Assembly: GCA_012728465.1 (NCBI GenBank)
Contig: JAAYFB010000418.1
Span: forward strand, 1-6,502
Origin: Proteiniphilum sp.
Lineage (GTDB): Bacteria > Bacteroidota > Bacteroidia > Bacteroidales > Dysgonomonadaceae
Reading direction: 5' to 3'
Length of the DNA stretch: 6,502 bases
The position numbers and the translations under genes were made by a program. A model generated the notes under the pieces. The model was given only the letters and a program-made list of their open reading frames with translations, did not search any database and was not told the DNA's origin. Below, in pieces: positions 1 through 5,800 of the stretch (the stretch's first letter is position 1; each line of letters opens with the position of its first letter).

Positions 1-2
1 AT

Positions 3-809
3 ATGTTTCTACCTGACAATATTGACTTAGCTCAAGCAGAAAAGTATAGTCTATCCATTCGGTTGATACCGAATGGATTTTCTTTTTTAATATTCTCACA
101 TTCCGACAAGTCTATTTATTTTTATAAGGAAAGTAACTTTAGTAAAAACTTGTCTTTGATTGATAATATAAAAAAGATATTCTTCGAATCTAATTTATTC
201 AATCATCAATTCAACAAAATTTTGGTATCAGTTGTATCCCCTAGATACACCATAGTACCAAAAGTTTTTTTTGATGCTAAGAATGCAAATGAATACTTTG
301 AGTTCAACATTAGCGGGGCTAGTGGCAAAGTATTAAATAATCACATCAGAGAGGGAGAGTATAATATCATATTTGATATAGATGAAGAAGTATATTCGTT
401 TCTGTTTAGAAATTTATGGAATCCATGCTTTCAAAGCTTTACTTCTCAACTTCTACCCTTCTTAAGAAACCATGATGAAGTAAATACTAAACGATGCTAC
501 GTAATATTTCATGACAATATGATTACTATAGCATGTTTTAAAAACAAAGTATTACTTTCTTCAAATACGCTGGAAGTATCTGAACAAAATGATATTATTT
601 ATCACATAGTAAACATATGGGACAAACATCCTTTTGATCAAAACAGCGATTTTATGTATTTAGCTGGAGATACAGAAAAAAATTGGGAAAGCATAAAGAC
701 CCTTAAGCAGTTAATAAAAAATGTCGTTGAAGTTTCTCTACATCATTCTCTTTCCAAAGAAGATACTCTGAATATCCCTACAGACATATTAGTACAATTA
801 TGCGAATAA
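3..809 (+). CDS. DUF3822 family protein, function unknown
   Basis: The 268-residue soluble protein has no signal peptide or membrane segment. I recognise it as DUF3822, a Bacteroidota family, from the overall pattern: EKYSLSIRL (residues 13-21), VSPRYTIVP (78-86), NDIIYHIVNIW (196-206) and a C-terminus ending in LCE. From memory, a structure of a Bacteroides member shows an actin-like ATPase fold, but no catalytic activity or partner is established to my knowledge. The frame overlaps rsmD by 10 bases, so the two are probably co-transcribed and translationally coupled. That hints at a link with ribosome assembly or rRNA modification, which is inference only. The first ATG lies two bases inside the window, so a start further upstream cannot be excluded. 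The length and the LPDNIDL... opening look like a complete N-terminus. The gene ends in tandem TAA TAA codons. Confidence 0.8.
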   Translation: MFLPDNIDLAQAEKYSLSIRLIPNGFSFLIFSHSDKSIYFYKESNFSKNLSLIDNIKKIFFESNLFNHQFNKILVSVVSPRYTIVPKVFFDAKNANEYFEFNISGASGKVLNNHIREGEYNIIFDIDEEVYSFLFRNLWNPCFQSFTSQLLPFLRNHDEVNTKRCYVIFHDNMITIACFKNKVLLSSNTLEVSEQNDIIYHIVNIWDKHPFDQNSDFMYLAGDTEKNWESIKTLKQLIKNVVEVSLHHSLSKEDTLNIPTDILVQLCE

Positions 810-1339
810 TAAGCGGTAAATACAAATCAAGAATTATAAAGGTGCCTGCAAACTTTAAGGCAAGACCAACAACAGATTTTGCACGTGAAAATCTATTTAA
901 TATTCTTACCAATATTATAGACTGGGAGGATACAATAGCACTGGACTTATTCTCAGGCACGGGTAGCATAGCTTTTGAATTAGTTTCAAGGGGATGCCCA
1001 CGTGTAGTATCTGTGGAGGCAAATCAAATGCACTACAAGTTTATTTGCAATACAATGGATACACTTAAGGCTAACGAGCTATGGCCCTTAAAGGCAGATG
1101 TTTTTAAGTATCTAAAGAATAACCACGAGAAGTTTGATTTTATATTTGCAGATCCACCATATGATTTACCCCAACTTAACACTATCCCTGATATTATATT
1201 TTCGAAAGAGCTACTAAAACCAGAAGGACTATTTATTTTAGAACATTCGAGCAATAATGATTTCTCAGAACACCCACACTTTTGGAAATTAAAAAAATAT
1301 GGAAGTGTAAATTTTAGCATGTTTCAGAAAGAAGCATAA
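800..1339 (+). CDS. rsmD: 16S rRNA (guanine(966)-N(2))-methyltransferase RsmD
   Basis: RsmD uses S-adenosylmethionine to methylate N2 of G966 (E. coli numbering) in 16S rRNA during 30S assembly. The 179-residue protein shows the family hallmarks in order: the N-terminal MRIISGKYKSR start, RPTTDFARENLFNIL (22-36, compare RPTTDRVRE in E. coli), the SAM-binding motif I DLFSGTGS (49-56), the acidic loop SVEAN (71-75), and the catalytic ADPPYD (117-122) that orients the target base amine. It is slightly shorter than the E. coli protein (198 residues) but nothing essential is missing. The start ATG lies inside the last codons of the DUF3822 gene. No Shine-Dalgarno sequence precedes it, which is normal in this phylum and fits translation coupled to the upstream gene. 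No convincing terminator follows; a 5-bp AT-rich hairpin at 1375-1388 has no U-tract. Confidence 0.95.
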   Translation: MRIISGKYKSRIIKVPANFKARPTTDFARENLFNILTNIIDWEDTIALDLFSGTGSIAFELVSRGCPRVVSVEANQMHYKFICNTMDTLKANELWPLKADVFKYLKNNHEKFDFIFADPPYDLPQLNTIPDIIFSKELLKPEGLFILEHSSNNDFSEHPHFWKLKKYGSVNFSMFQKEA

Positions 1340-1426
1340 ACCTAAAAAGTCAATAGATGCATACCACTCTTATTGTGTATTTATGCACTATTCAATAAAA
1401 AAACATTCCAAATAAATCATTATAGA

Positions 1427-1458
1427 TTGTGAATACATAATTTATTTGATTACCTTTG
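1427..1458 (+). promoter_or_regulatory. Bacteroidota-type promoter for the mgtE leader
   Basis: The -7 box TACCTTTG at 1451-1458 matches the Bacteroidota consensus TAnnTTTG exactly and is followed by C. A TTG at 1427-1429 lies 21 bases upstream, acceptable for the -33 element. Transcription would begin near 1464-1466, giving a 5' leader of about 115 nt before the mgtE start at 1582. The placement makes mgtE independent of the rsmD unit. The start site is inferred from the consensus spacing only. Confidence 0.7.
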
Positions 1459-1485
1459 CGATTCAAAAATAAATTTTATAGCAGA

Positions 1486-1524
1486 ATGGACGACGATCCT
1501 AGTTTATACGAGAAGAAAATGTAA
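1486..1524 (+). CDS. Candidate leader peptide MDDDPSLYEKKM upstream of mgtE
   Basis: A 12-codon ORF begins about 20 nt after the predicted transcription start and ends at TAA 1522-1524. The peptide reads MDDDPSLYEKKM. Its Met-Asp-Asp-Asp-Pro opening resembles sequences that destabilise the translating ribosome when Mg2+ is low. The known parallel is the enterobacterial MgtL leader peptide (N-terminus MEPDPTPLP), which controls a Mg2+ transporter gene. No Shine-Dalgarno sequence is visible, but A/T-rich upstream sequence (tttatagcaga) is usual for this phylum. The stop codon lies 5 nt before the 5' arm (1529-1540) of the helix proposed to open the mgtE ribosome-binding site. The ORF is in frame with mgtE but separated from it by this stop. 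A 12-codon ORF can arise by chance, so the call rests on peptide composition, position and the gene controlled. Confidence 0.45.
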   Translation: MDDDPSLYEKKM

Positions 1525-1577
1525 CCGATCTTTCCGAAAGAGACCATGTTCTCCTTTTTGGAAAGACGAAAAGGAGA
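1510..1577 (+). promoter_or_regulatory. mgtE leader with competing RNA helices (candidate attenuator)
   Basis: Two strong helices cannot coexist. Helix A pairs 1550-1560 with 1567-1577: 9 perfect pairs, then a U-G and a G-C, closing a 6-nt loop GAAAGA. It buries the whole AAGGAG ribosome-binding site. Helix B pairs 1529-1540 with 1555-1566: 12 continuous pairs, two of them G-U, extendable past single interruptions to 1542-1543/1552-1553 and 1526-1527/1567-1568. It takes bases 1555-1560 from helix A and would free the ribosome-binding site. A small hairpin, 1529-1533/1537-1541, competes with B, and GAGAA 1510-1514 can also pair with UUCUC 1549-1553. The 5' arm of B lies just past the leader-peptide stop, so a ribosome there should favour A. 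Four U residues follow helix A, so weak transcription attenuation is also possible. No known riboswitch class is recognised. Confidence 0.55.
1571..1576 (+). promoter_or_regulatory. Shine-Dalgarno sequence AAGGAG of mgtE
   Basis: AAGGAG ends 5 bases before ATG 1582. It stands out because the other genes here lack such a site, and it supports the 1582 start over the in-frame ATG at 1546. It is wholly contained in the 3' arm of a strong hairpin (1550-1577), so access to it is probably regulated. Confidence 0.7.
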
Positions 1578-1581
1578 TTTT

Positions 1582-2925
1582 ATGAGCAATTTAAACGTAA
1601 AAGACCTACTTAACTTTGTAGGCAAAAAAGAATGGAAAGCGTTGAGAAACGCACTACACGAGTTTGACAATATCCAAATTGCCGATGTTATAGAACGAAG
1701 TAAAGAGTTCGAGTCAATAGTATTGTTTAGGTTTTTAGGACGAGAACAGGCAAAGGAAGTATTCCAAGAATTATCATTTGACAAACAAGAAGAGATTATT
1801 GAAGGCTTAGCTCAACATGCCAGCAAAGTAGCTGATCTGCTTAATGACATGGAGCCCGACGATAGAACTGCTTTTCTTGAAGAACTACAGGGAAACATTA
1901 CCCAAAGACTAATGCAACTACTTACTCCCGAAAACAGAGAGGTAGCTAAAAAACTACTCGGATACCCCGAAGATAGTATTGGTAGGATGATGACCCCTGA
2001 ATATGTGGCCGTTAAAGAAAACTTCACTATTACAGAAACCATCGAACACATTCGAACATTCGGTAGTGATTCAGAAACGCTAAATGTTGTGTATGTAGTT
2101 GATAACAACTGGAAGTTAATCGACGATATCAGGATGAGAGAAATCATTTTGGCTAATCCTAATCAAAAGATTGGTGATTTGATAGATCGGAAATTCGTAT
2201 CCCTCAGTGCATTTGATGATCAAGAAACTGCTGTTTCAGTATTTAAAGACCACAATAGAGTAGCACTGCCTGTGATAGATACAGAGGGAGTTTTGCTGGG
2301 TATTGTTACAGTTGACGACGTTCTTGATATTGCAGAAGAAGAAGATACAGAAGACTTCCACAAGTTTGGTGCAGTAAGTGATGCAGTAATTAGTCCACTT
2401 CAGGCAACTATTATCCATTTATATAAGAAACGAGTATTTTGGTTGATGGCTCTTGTTTTTGTCAATATATTTTCAGGAGCAATTATATCTACTTTTGAGG
2501 AAGTACTCGCATCAGCCATATCATTGGTTTTCTTCCTACCTCTTCTTATCGACAGTGGAGGTAATGCAGGTTCACAAGCTGCGACACTTATGATTAGGGC
2601 ATTAGCAATGGGCGATGTAGAATCAAAAGACTGGATGAAGCTTCTAGGTAAAGAATTCTTTGTAGCCCTCTTACTAGGACTTAGCATGGCTGTTGCAGTA
2701 GCAGTTGTTACTTTGTTTAGATCGCCAGAAATATTATTTATCGTCCCAACGACAATGATTCTTGTGGTTGTTGCAGGTAGTGTTATTGGTATGTTGCTAC
2801 CGTTTATATTTACTAAACTCAAAGTTGACCCAGCAACAGCTAGTGCACCACTCATTACAACCATATCCGACATTTTGGGAGTTGTAATTTACTTTAATGT
2901 GGCTAGTAAGTTTCTTGGTTTTTAA
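1582..2925 (+). CDS. mgtE: Magnesium transporter MgtE
   Basis: MgtE is an inner-membrane homodimeric Mg2+ channel whose cytoplasmic domains sense intracellular Mg2+ and close the pore when it is plentiful. The 447-residue product (450 in Thermus thermophilus) has the full order: helical N domain (about 8-113), CBS1 beginning at MMTPEYVAV (136-144), CBS2 ending in GIVTVDDVLDIAEEEDTEDF (240-259), the plug-helix region, then five membrane segments at about 286-306, 308-323, 356-378, 383-408 and 421-444. The pore motif SGGNAGSQ is at 325-332. The Asp in TTISD (residue 430) aligns with the Mg2+-selective Asp432 of the Thermus channel. The start was chosen at 1582 because AAGGAG lies 5 bases upstream and the length fits. 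ATG 1546 would add 12 residues encoded by the sequestering hairpin. The gene has its own promoter, an unusual leader and a strong terminator. Confidence 0.96.
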   Translation: MSNLNVKDLLNFVGKKEWKALRNALHEFDNIQIADVIERSKEFESIVLFRFLGREQAKEVFQELSFDKQEEIIEGLAQHASKVADLLNDMEPDDRTAFLEELQGNITQRLMQLLTPENREVAKKLLGYPEDSIGRMMTPEYVAVKENFTITETIEHIRTFGSDSETLNVVYVVDNNWKLIDDIRMREIILANPNQKIGDLIDRKFVSLSAFDDQETAVSVFKDHNRVALPVIDTEGVLLGIVTVDDVLDIAEEEDTEDFHKFGAVSDAVISPLQATIIHLYKKRVFWLMALVFVNIFSGAIISTFEEVLASAISLVFFLPLLIDSGGNAGSQAATLMIRALAMGDVESKDWMKLLGKEFFVALLLGLSMAVAVAVVTLFRSPEILFIVPTTMILVVVAGSVIGMLLPFIFTKLKVDPATASAPLITTISDILGVVIYFNVASKFLGF

Positions 2926-2946
2926 ATCAACCTTACATAATTAATT

Positions 2947-3000
2947 AAGGTGTTTTTCTATATTGCTTTTAGTTGCATTAGAAAAACACCTTTTATTTTT
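2947..3000 (+). terminator. Rho-independent terminator of mgtE
   Basis: A perfect 14-bp inverted repeat pairs 2947-2960 (AAGGTGTTTTTCTA) with 2979-2992, with an 18-nt loop. TTTTATTTTTT runs from 2991, beginning within the end of the arm. It lies 21 bases after the mgtE stop. The U-tract is on the plus strand only, so the terminator serves mgtE. Confidence 0.88.
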
Positions 3001-3030
3001 TACATCCATTTATTAGCGTGTACTGCACAT

Positions 3031-3070
3031 AAAAAGAATGCCTAAAGATCAATTATTAATCTTTAGGCAT
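3031..3070 (-). terminator. Rho-independent terminator of maeB
   Basis: A perfect 12-bp inverted repeat pairs 3038-3049 (ATGCCTAAAGAT) with 3059-3070, with a 9-nt loop. Read on the minus strand, the stem is followed by TCTTTTT (plus-strand run AAAAAGA at 3031-3037). It lies 33 bases beyond the maeB stop codon. Together with the mgtE terminator it insulates the two convergent genes. Confidence 0.87.
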
Positions 3071-3103
3071 CATATCAAAATAAATTCGACTTACAAATAT
3101 GTG

Positions 3104-5386
3104 CTAGGACTTATTCTTATTTTCATCCACAATTGCATCAATAACTGCAATAGCGGCCATATTAACAATATCTCTCACAGATGTGTCAACATCTAAGATA
3201 TGAACGGGTTTATTCAGACCCATTTGAATTGGCCCCATCACGTCCCCTACCCCTGTTTCTACTAGTAACTTATACGCAGTATTAGCAGAGCTTAAATTAG
3301 GGAACACGAGAGTATTAACATCTTGCCCTTTAAGCTTAGTGAATGGATATCTTTTATCTCGTTGCTCTTTATTTAGTGCGATGTTAACTTGCATCTCACC
3401 ATCTACCAACATGTCAGGATAACTGCTATGAAGTTTTTCCACTACTTGACGTACTTGAGAAGGAGTACCAATTTTATCATTTCCAAAATTAGAATATGAC
3501 AGCATAGCCATCACAGGATTATGTGCAAAAAACTTAACAGTGTCATTTGCCAAGCGTGCAATATCAACTAAAGCTTCAGGAGAGGGATGCCTATTAAATA
3601 ATGTATCAGCAAGGAATAGTATCCCTTTCTTGCTATTCACAATATGCATAGCACCAATATGATTATACCCCTCTCTAATACCTATAATATCTTTAGCAAG
3701 GTTTATAGTTTCAGTATATTTTCCAAAAACACCAGTGATTAAAGCGTCAGCATCACCAGCTTCCACCATCATCATACCGAAGGCATTTCTGTTAAACATC
3801 ATCTCTATAGTTTCATTTAAGGCATATCCATCACGACTTCTTTTTTCACACAGCATCTTGGCGTACTTAATACGACGTAACTCCTCCTTATCATGACGTA
3901 GATTTACTATCTCAATACCATTTAAACTAACATTATGCTCTTTTGCCAATGCAGCAATTCTGTCTTCATTACCAAGCAAAATAGGGTAACATATACCATC
4001 TGCCACACAAGCCTCTGCTGCCTTTAGCATATTTATATGATTAGCTTCCGAAAAAACTACCCTCTTAGGTTTTTGACGAGCCATATCGTAAAATCTTCTT
4101 AACATTTTATTGTCAAGCCCCATACGTTGGCGCAAATCTTCATTATATTGTTCCCAATCAACAATTTCCTTTCTTGCTACACCCGATTCTATTGCAGCTT
4201 TAGCCACAGCAGGTGCTACAGCAGTAAGAAGTCTATAATCTAATGGTTTAGGAATTATGTAATCTCTACCATAATTTATCTTTTTCAAGTTGTATGCAGC
4301 ATTCACTACATCAGGTACTGGTTTTTTTGCAAGCTCTGCGATAGCCCTAACTGCAGCCACTTTCATCTCCTCGTTGATAGTAGTTGAACGAACATCCAAA
4401 GCACCTCTAAATATATAGGGGAATCCCAAAACATTATTAATTTGATTTGGATGATCTGAACGACCAGTAGCAAAAATAATATCCTTACGTGCACTCATAG
4501 CATTTTCGTAAGAAATTTCAGGGTTAGGATTTGCTAAAGCAAAAACTATAGGGTCAGCACTCATCGACTGAACCATTTCTGTGCTTAAAACATTAGCTAC
4601 CGATAATCCAATAAAAACATCCGCACCATTTACAGCTTCTGCAAGTGTAGTAATATCCTTATCTGTTGCAAATGGTTTTTTGCGATCATTCAAGTCTGTA
4701 CGCTTTTTAGAGATTACTCCTCTCGAGTCAAGCATGACAATATTTTCAAGTTTTGCACCTAAAGCTATATATAGCTGTGTGCAAGAGTTAGCCGCAGCAC
4801 CAGCTCCATTAACTACAATATTTACATCTTCTATGTTTTTACCTGCAAGCTCTAAAGCATTTAATAAGCCAGCTGCAGATATAATAGCAGTACCATGCTG
4901 GTCGTCGTGCATAATGGGAATGTCAAGTTCGGACTTCAATCTGTCCTCAATTTCAAAACACTCAGGTGCTTTAATATCCTCCAAATTAATACCCCCAAAT
5001 GTGGGTGAAATAGCTTTAACAATCTCAATAAACTTATCAGGATCTTTTTCATTAACCTCAATATCGAAAACATCGATACCAGCAAATATTTTAAATAATA
5101 ACCCCTTGCCCTCCATAACAGGCTTACTTGCGACAGCACCAATATCTCCCAAACCCAAAACAGCAGTACCGTTCGATATTACAGCCACGAGGTTTCCTTT
5201 GGACGTATATTCATAGGCTTTTTGAGTATCTTTTTCAATTTCGAGGCATGGAGCAGCAACACCAGGAGAATATGCTAACGATAAGTCTCGTTGAGAACTG
5301 TATGGTTTAGTAGGAACTACTTCTATTTTTCCAGGACGCACTTCAGAGTGATATCTAAGAGCATCTTCATTTAATTTATTTGACAT
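3104..5386 (-). CDS. maeB: NADP-dependent malic enzyme with C-terminal PTA-like domain (MaeB)
   Basis: The enzyme oxidatively decarboxylates malate to pyruvate and CO2, giving NADPH in the cytoplasm. The 760-residue protein nearly equals E. coli MaeB (759). The malic N-terminal domain holds the catalytic Tyr39 in SLAYSPGVAAP (36-46), Lys94 in MEGKG (91-95), and likely metal ligands in INLEDIKAPE (133-142) and HDDQHGTA (160-167). The NADP-binding domain has the glycine loop NGAGAAANS (193-201) and ALANPNPE (283-290). From about residue 430 a phosphotransacetylase-like domain follows, for example ITGVFGKYTETINLAKDIIG (550-569), FAHNPVMAMLSYSNFG (620-635) and TGVGDVMGPIQMGLNKP (711-727). In studied MaeB proteins this domain lacks PTA activity and mediates acetyl-CoA inhibition and oligomerisation. 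ATG 5386 is preceded by A/T-rich sequence without a Shine-Dalgarno site. The gene is divergent from the E1 alpha gene and appears monocistronic. No truncation or missing key residue was seen. Confidence 0.96.
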   Translation of the reverse strand: MSNKLNEDALRYHSEVRPGKIEVVPTKPYSSQRDLSLAYSPGVAAPCLEIEKDTQKAYEYTSKGNLVAVISNGTAVLGLGDIGAVASKPVMEGKGLLFKIFAGIDVFDIEVNEKDPDKFIEIVKAISPTFGGINLEDIKAPECFEIEDRLKSELDIPIMHDDQHGTAIISAAGLLNALELAGKNIEDVNIVVNGAGAAANSCTQLYIALGAKLENIVMLDSRGVISKKRTDLNDRKKPFATDKDITTLAEAVNGADVFIGLSVANVLSTEMVQSMSADPIVFALANPNPEISYENAMSARKDIIFATGRSDHPNQINNVLGFPYIFRGALDVRSTTINEEMKVAAVRAIAELAKKPVPDVVNAAYNLKKINYGRDYIIPKPLDYRLLTAVAPAVAKAAIESGVARKEIVDWEQYNEDLRQRMGLDNKMLRRFYDMARQKPKRVVFSEANHINMLKAAEACVADGICYPILLGNEDRIAALAKEHNVSLNGIEIVNLRHDKEELRRIKYAKMLCEKRSRDGYALNETIEMMFNRNAFGMMMVEAGDADALITGVFGKYTETINLAKDIIGIREGYNHIGAMHIVNSKKGILFLADTLFNRHPSPEALVDIARLANDTVKFFAHNPVMAMLSYSNFGNDKIGTPSQVRQVVEKLHSSYPDMLVDGEMQVNIALNKEQRDKRYPFTKLKGQDVNTLVFPNLSSANTAYKLLVETGVGDVMGPIQMGLNKPVHILDVDTSVRDIVNMAAIAVIDAIVDENKNKS

Positions 5387-5423
5387 TTTTATTTTGAATA
5401 TATTTTAAACTAATTCTGAAATG

Positions 5424-5431
5424 CAAAATTA
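5424..5431 (-). promoter_or_regulatory. Candidate -7 box of the maeB promoter
   Basis: On the minus strand the sequence reads TAATTTTG followed by C, an exact match to TAnnTTTG. It lies 38 bases upstream of the maeB ATG, giving a short leader of about 30 nt. The -33 element is weak: a TTTG occurs 14 bases upstream and a CTG 18 bases upstream, neither at the preferred spacing with full sequence. Confidence 0.45.
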
Positions 5432-5529
5432 ATCAATGAAAACAACAAACAGAAGTATTATGCAATTAATCTTATATTATAAATATAGCTTAAGTTACAA
5501 ACTAAACAACAGTATGGCTAATTAACATC

Positions 5530-5565
5530 AAATCGAAACCTGATAAGATTAAATGCTTTCGATTT
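5530..5565. repeat. Perfect 9-bp inverted repeat AAATCGAAA / TTTCGATTT
   Basis: The arms are 5530-5538 and 5557-5565, separated by 18 bases. The motif contains a CG step and stands out from the surrounding A/T-rich sequence. It lies about 145 bases upstream of maeB and 235 upstream of the E1 alpha gene. No U-tract follows on either strand, and no gene end is near, so it is not a terminator. It could be a regulator binding site or a chance dyad. Confidence 0.5.
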
Positions 5566-5699
5566 TATTGTAAAATCACATCTATAGAAATAATCAATAG
5601 ATAAACACTTATTTATATATCAACAAAACAGCAGGTTAATAATTAAATTAAAACTTCAATTAATTTAAAAATGCGACAAACTACTCTTTTATTATAGAA

Positions 5700-5731
5700 C
5701 CATATCATACTTTCGTTGTTATATGATTTGG
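5700..5731. repeat. Inverted repeat CCATATCATA / TATGATTTGG upstream of the E1 alpha gene
   Basis: The 10-base arms at 5700-5709 and 5722-5731 match at 9 of 10 positions. Arm centres are 22 bp apart, about two helical turns, which would suit a dimeric DNA-binding protein. The site is about 70-100 bases upstream of ATG 5801, where an operator or activator site would be expected. Its role is inferred from position and symmetry only. Confidence 0.4.
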
Positions 5732-5800
5732 ACTGATTTTAAAGTCGAAGTTATTGAACATTAAAATAGTGCACAAATTCAATTTAATTAATAAATAATC

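Larger units (their letters stand above)
5387..5800. other. AT-rich divergent intergenic region between maeB and the E1 alpha gene
   Basis: This 414-base gap between two divergent genes holds no ORF I can support and no recognisable RNA gene. It contains a candidate maeB promoter near its left end and two inverted repeats, listed separately. A third, weaker dyad (ATCTAT 5580-5585 / ATAGAT 5597-5602) and a TTAATT-rich stretch at 5640-5670 are probably low-complexity background. I found no exact TAnnTTTG box on the plus strand for the E1 alpha gene. The nearest, TACTTTCG at 5708-5715, has one mismatch and no TTG at a suitable distance upstream. Confidence 0.6.

Noticed and set aside
1357..1388. 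Possible terminator after rsmD (TGCATA/TATGCA, or GTGTA/TGCAC hairpin)
   Set aside because: The stems have only 5-6 AT-rich pairs and no U-tract follows, so it does not meet a terminator pattern.
1465..1581. M-box or other known metal riboswitch ahead of mgtE
   Set aside because: The leader is shorter than the M-box aptamer and I see none of its conserved core, nor the yybP-ykoY or NiCo signatures. The alternative-helix description fits better, but only a covariance-model search would settle it.
1476..1784. Minus-strand ORF of 102 codons across the mgtE leader and 5' end
   Set aside because: It is antisense to mgtE and its regulatory leader, shows no recognisable family, and is explained as a shadow of the plus-strand gene.
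2400..2873. Minus-strand ORF of 157 codons inside mgtE
   Set aside because: It is antisense to the MgtE membrane domain with no independent start signal or recognisable motif.
4581..5216. Plus-strand ORF of 211 codons inside maeB
   Set aside because: It lies wholly antisense to well-conserved malic enzyme sequence, and its Ser/Ala/Ile/Pro-rich composition is that of a reverse-complement frame.
5722..5730. TATGATTTG as a -7 promoter box for the E1 alpha gene
   Set aside because: It has three bases between TA and TTTG instead of two, and no TTG lies at a suitable distance upstream.
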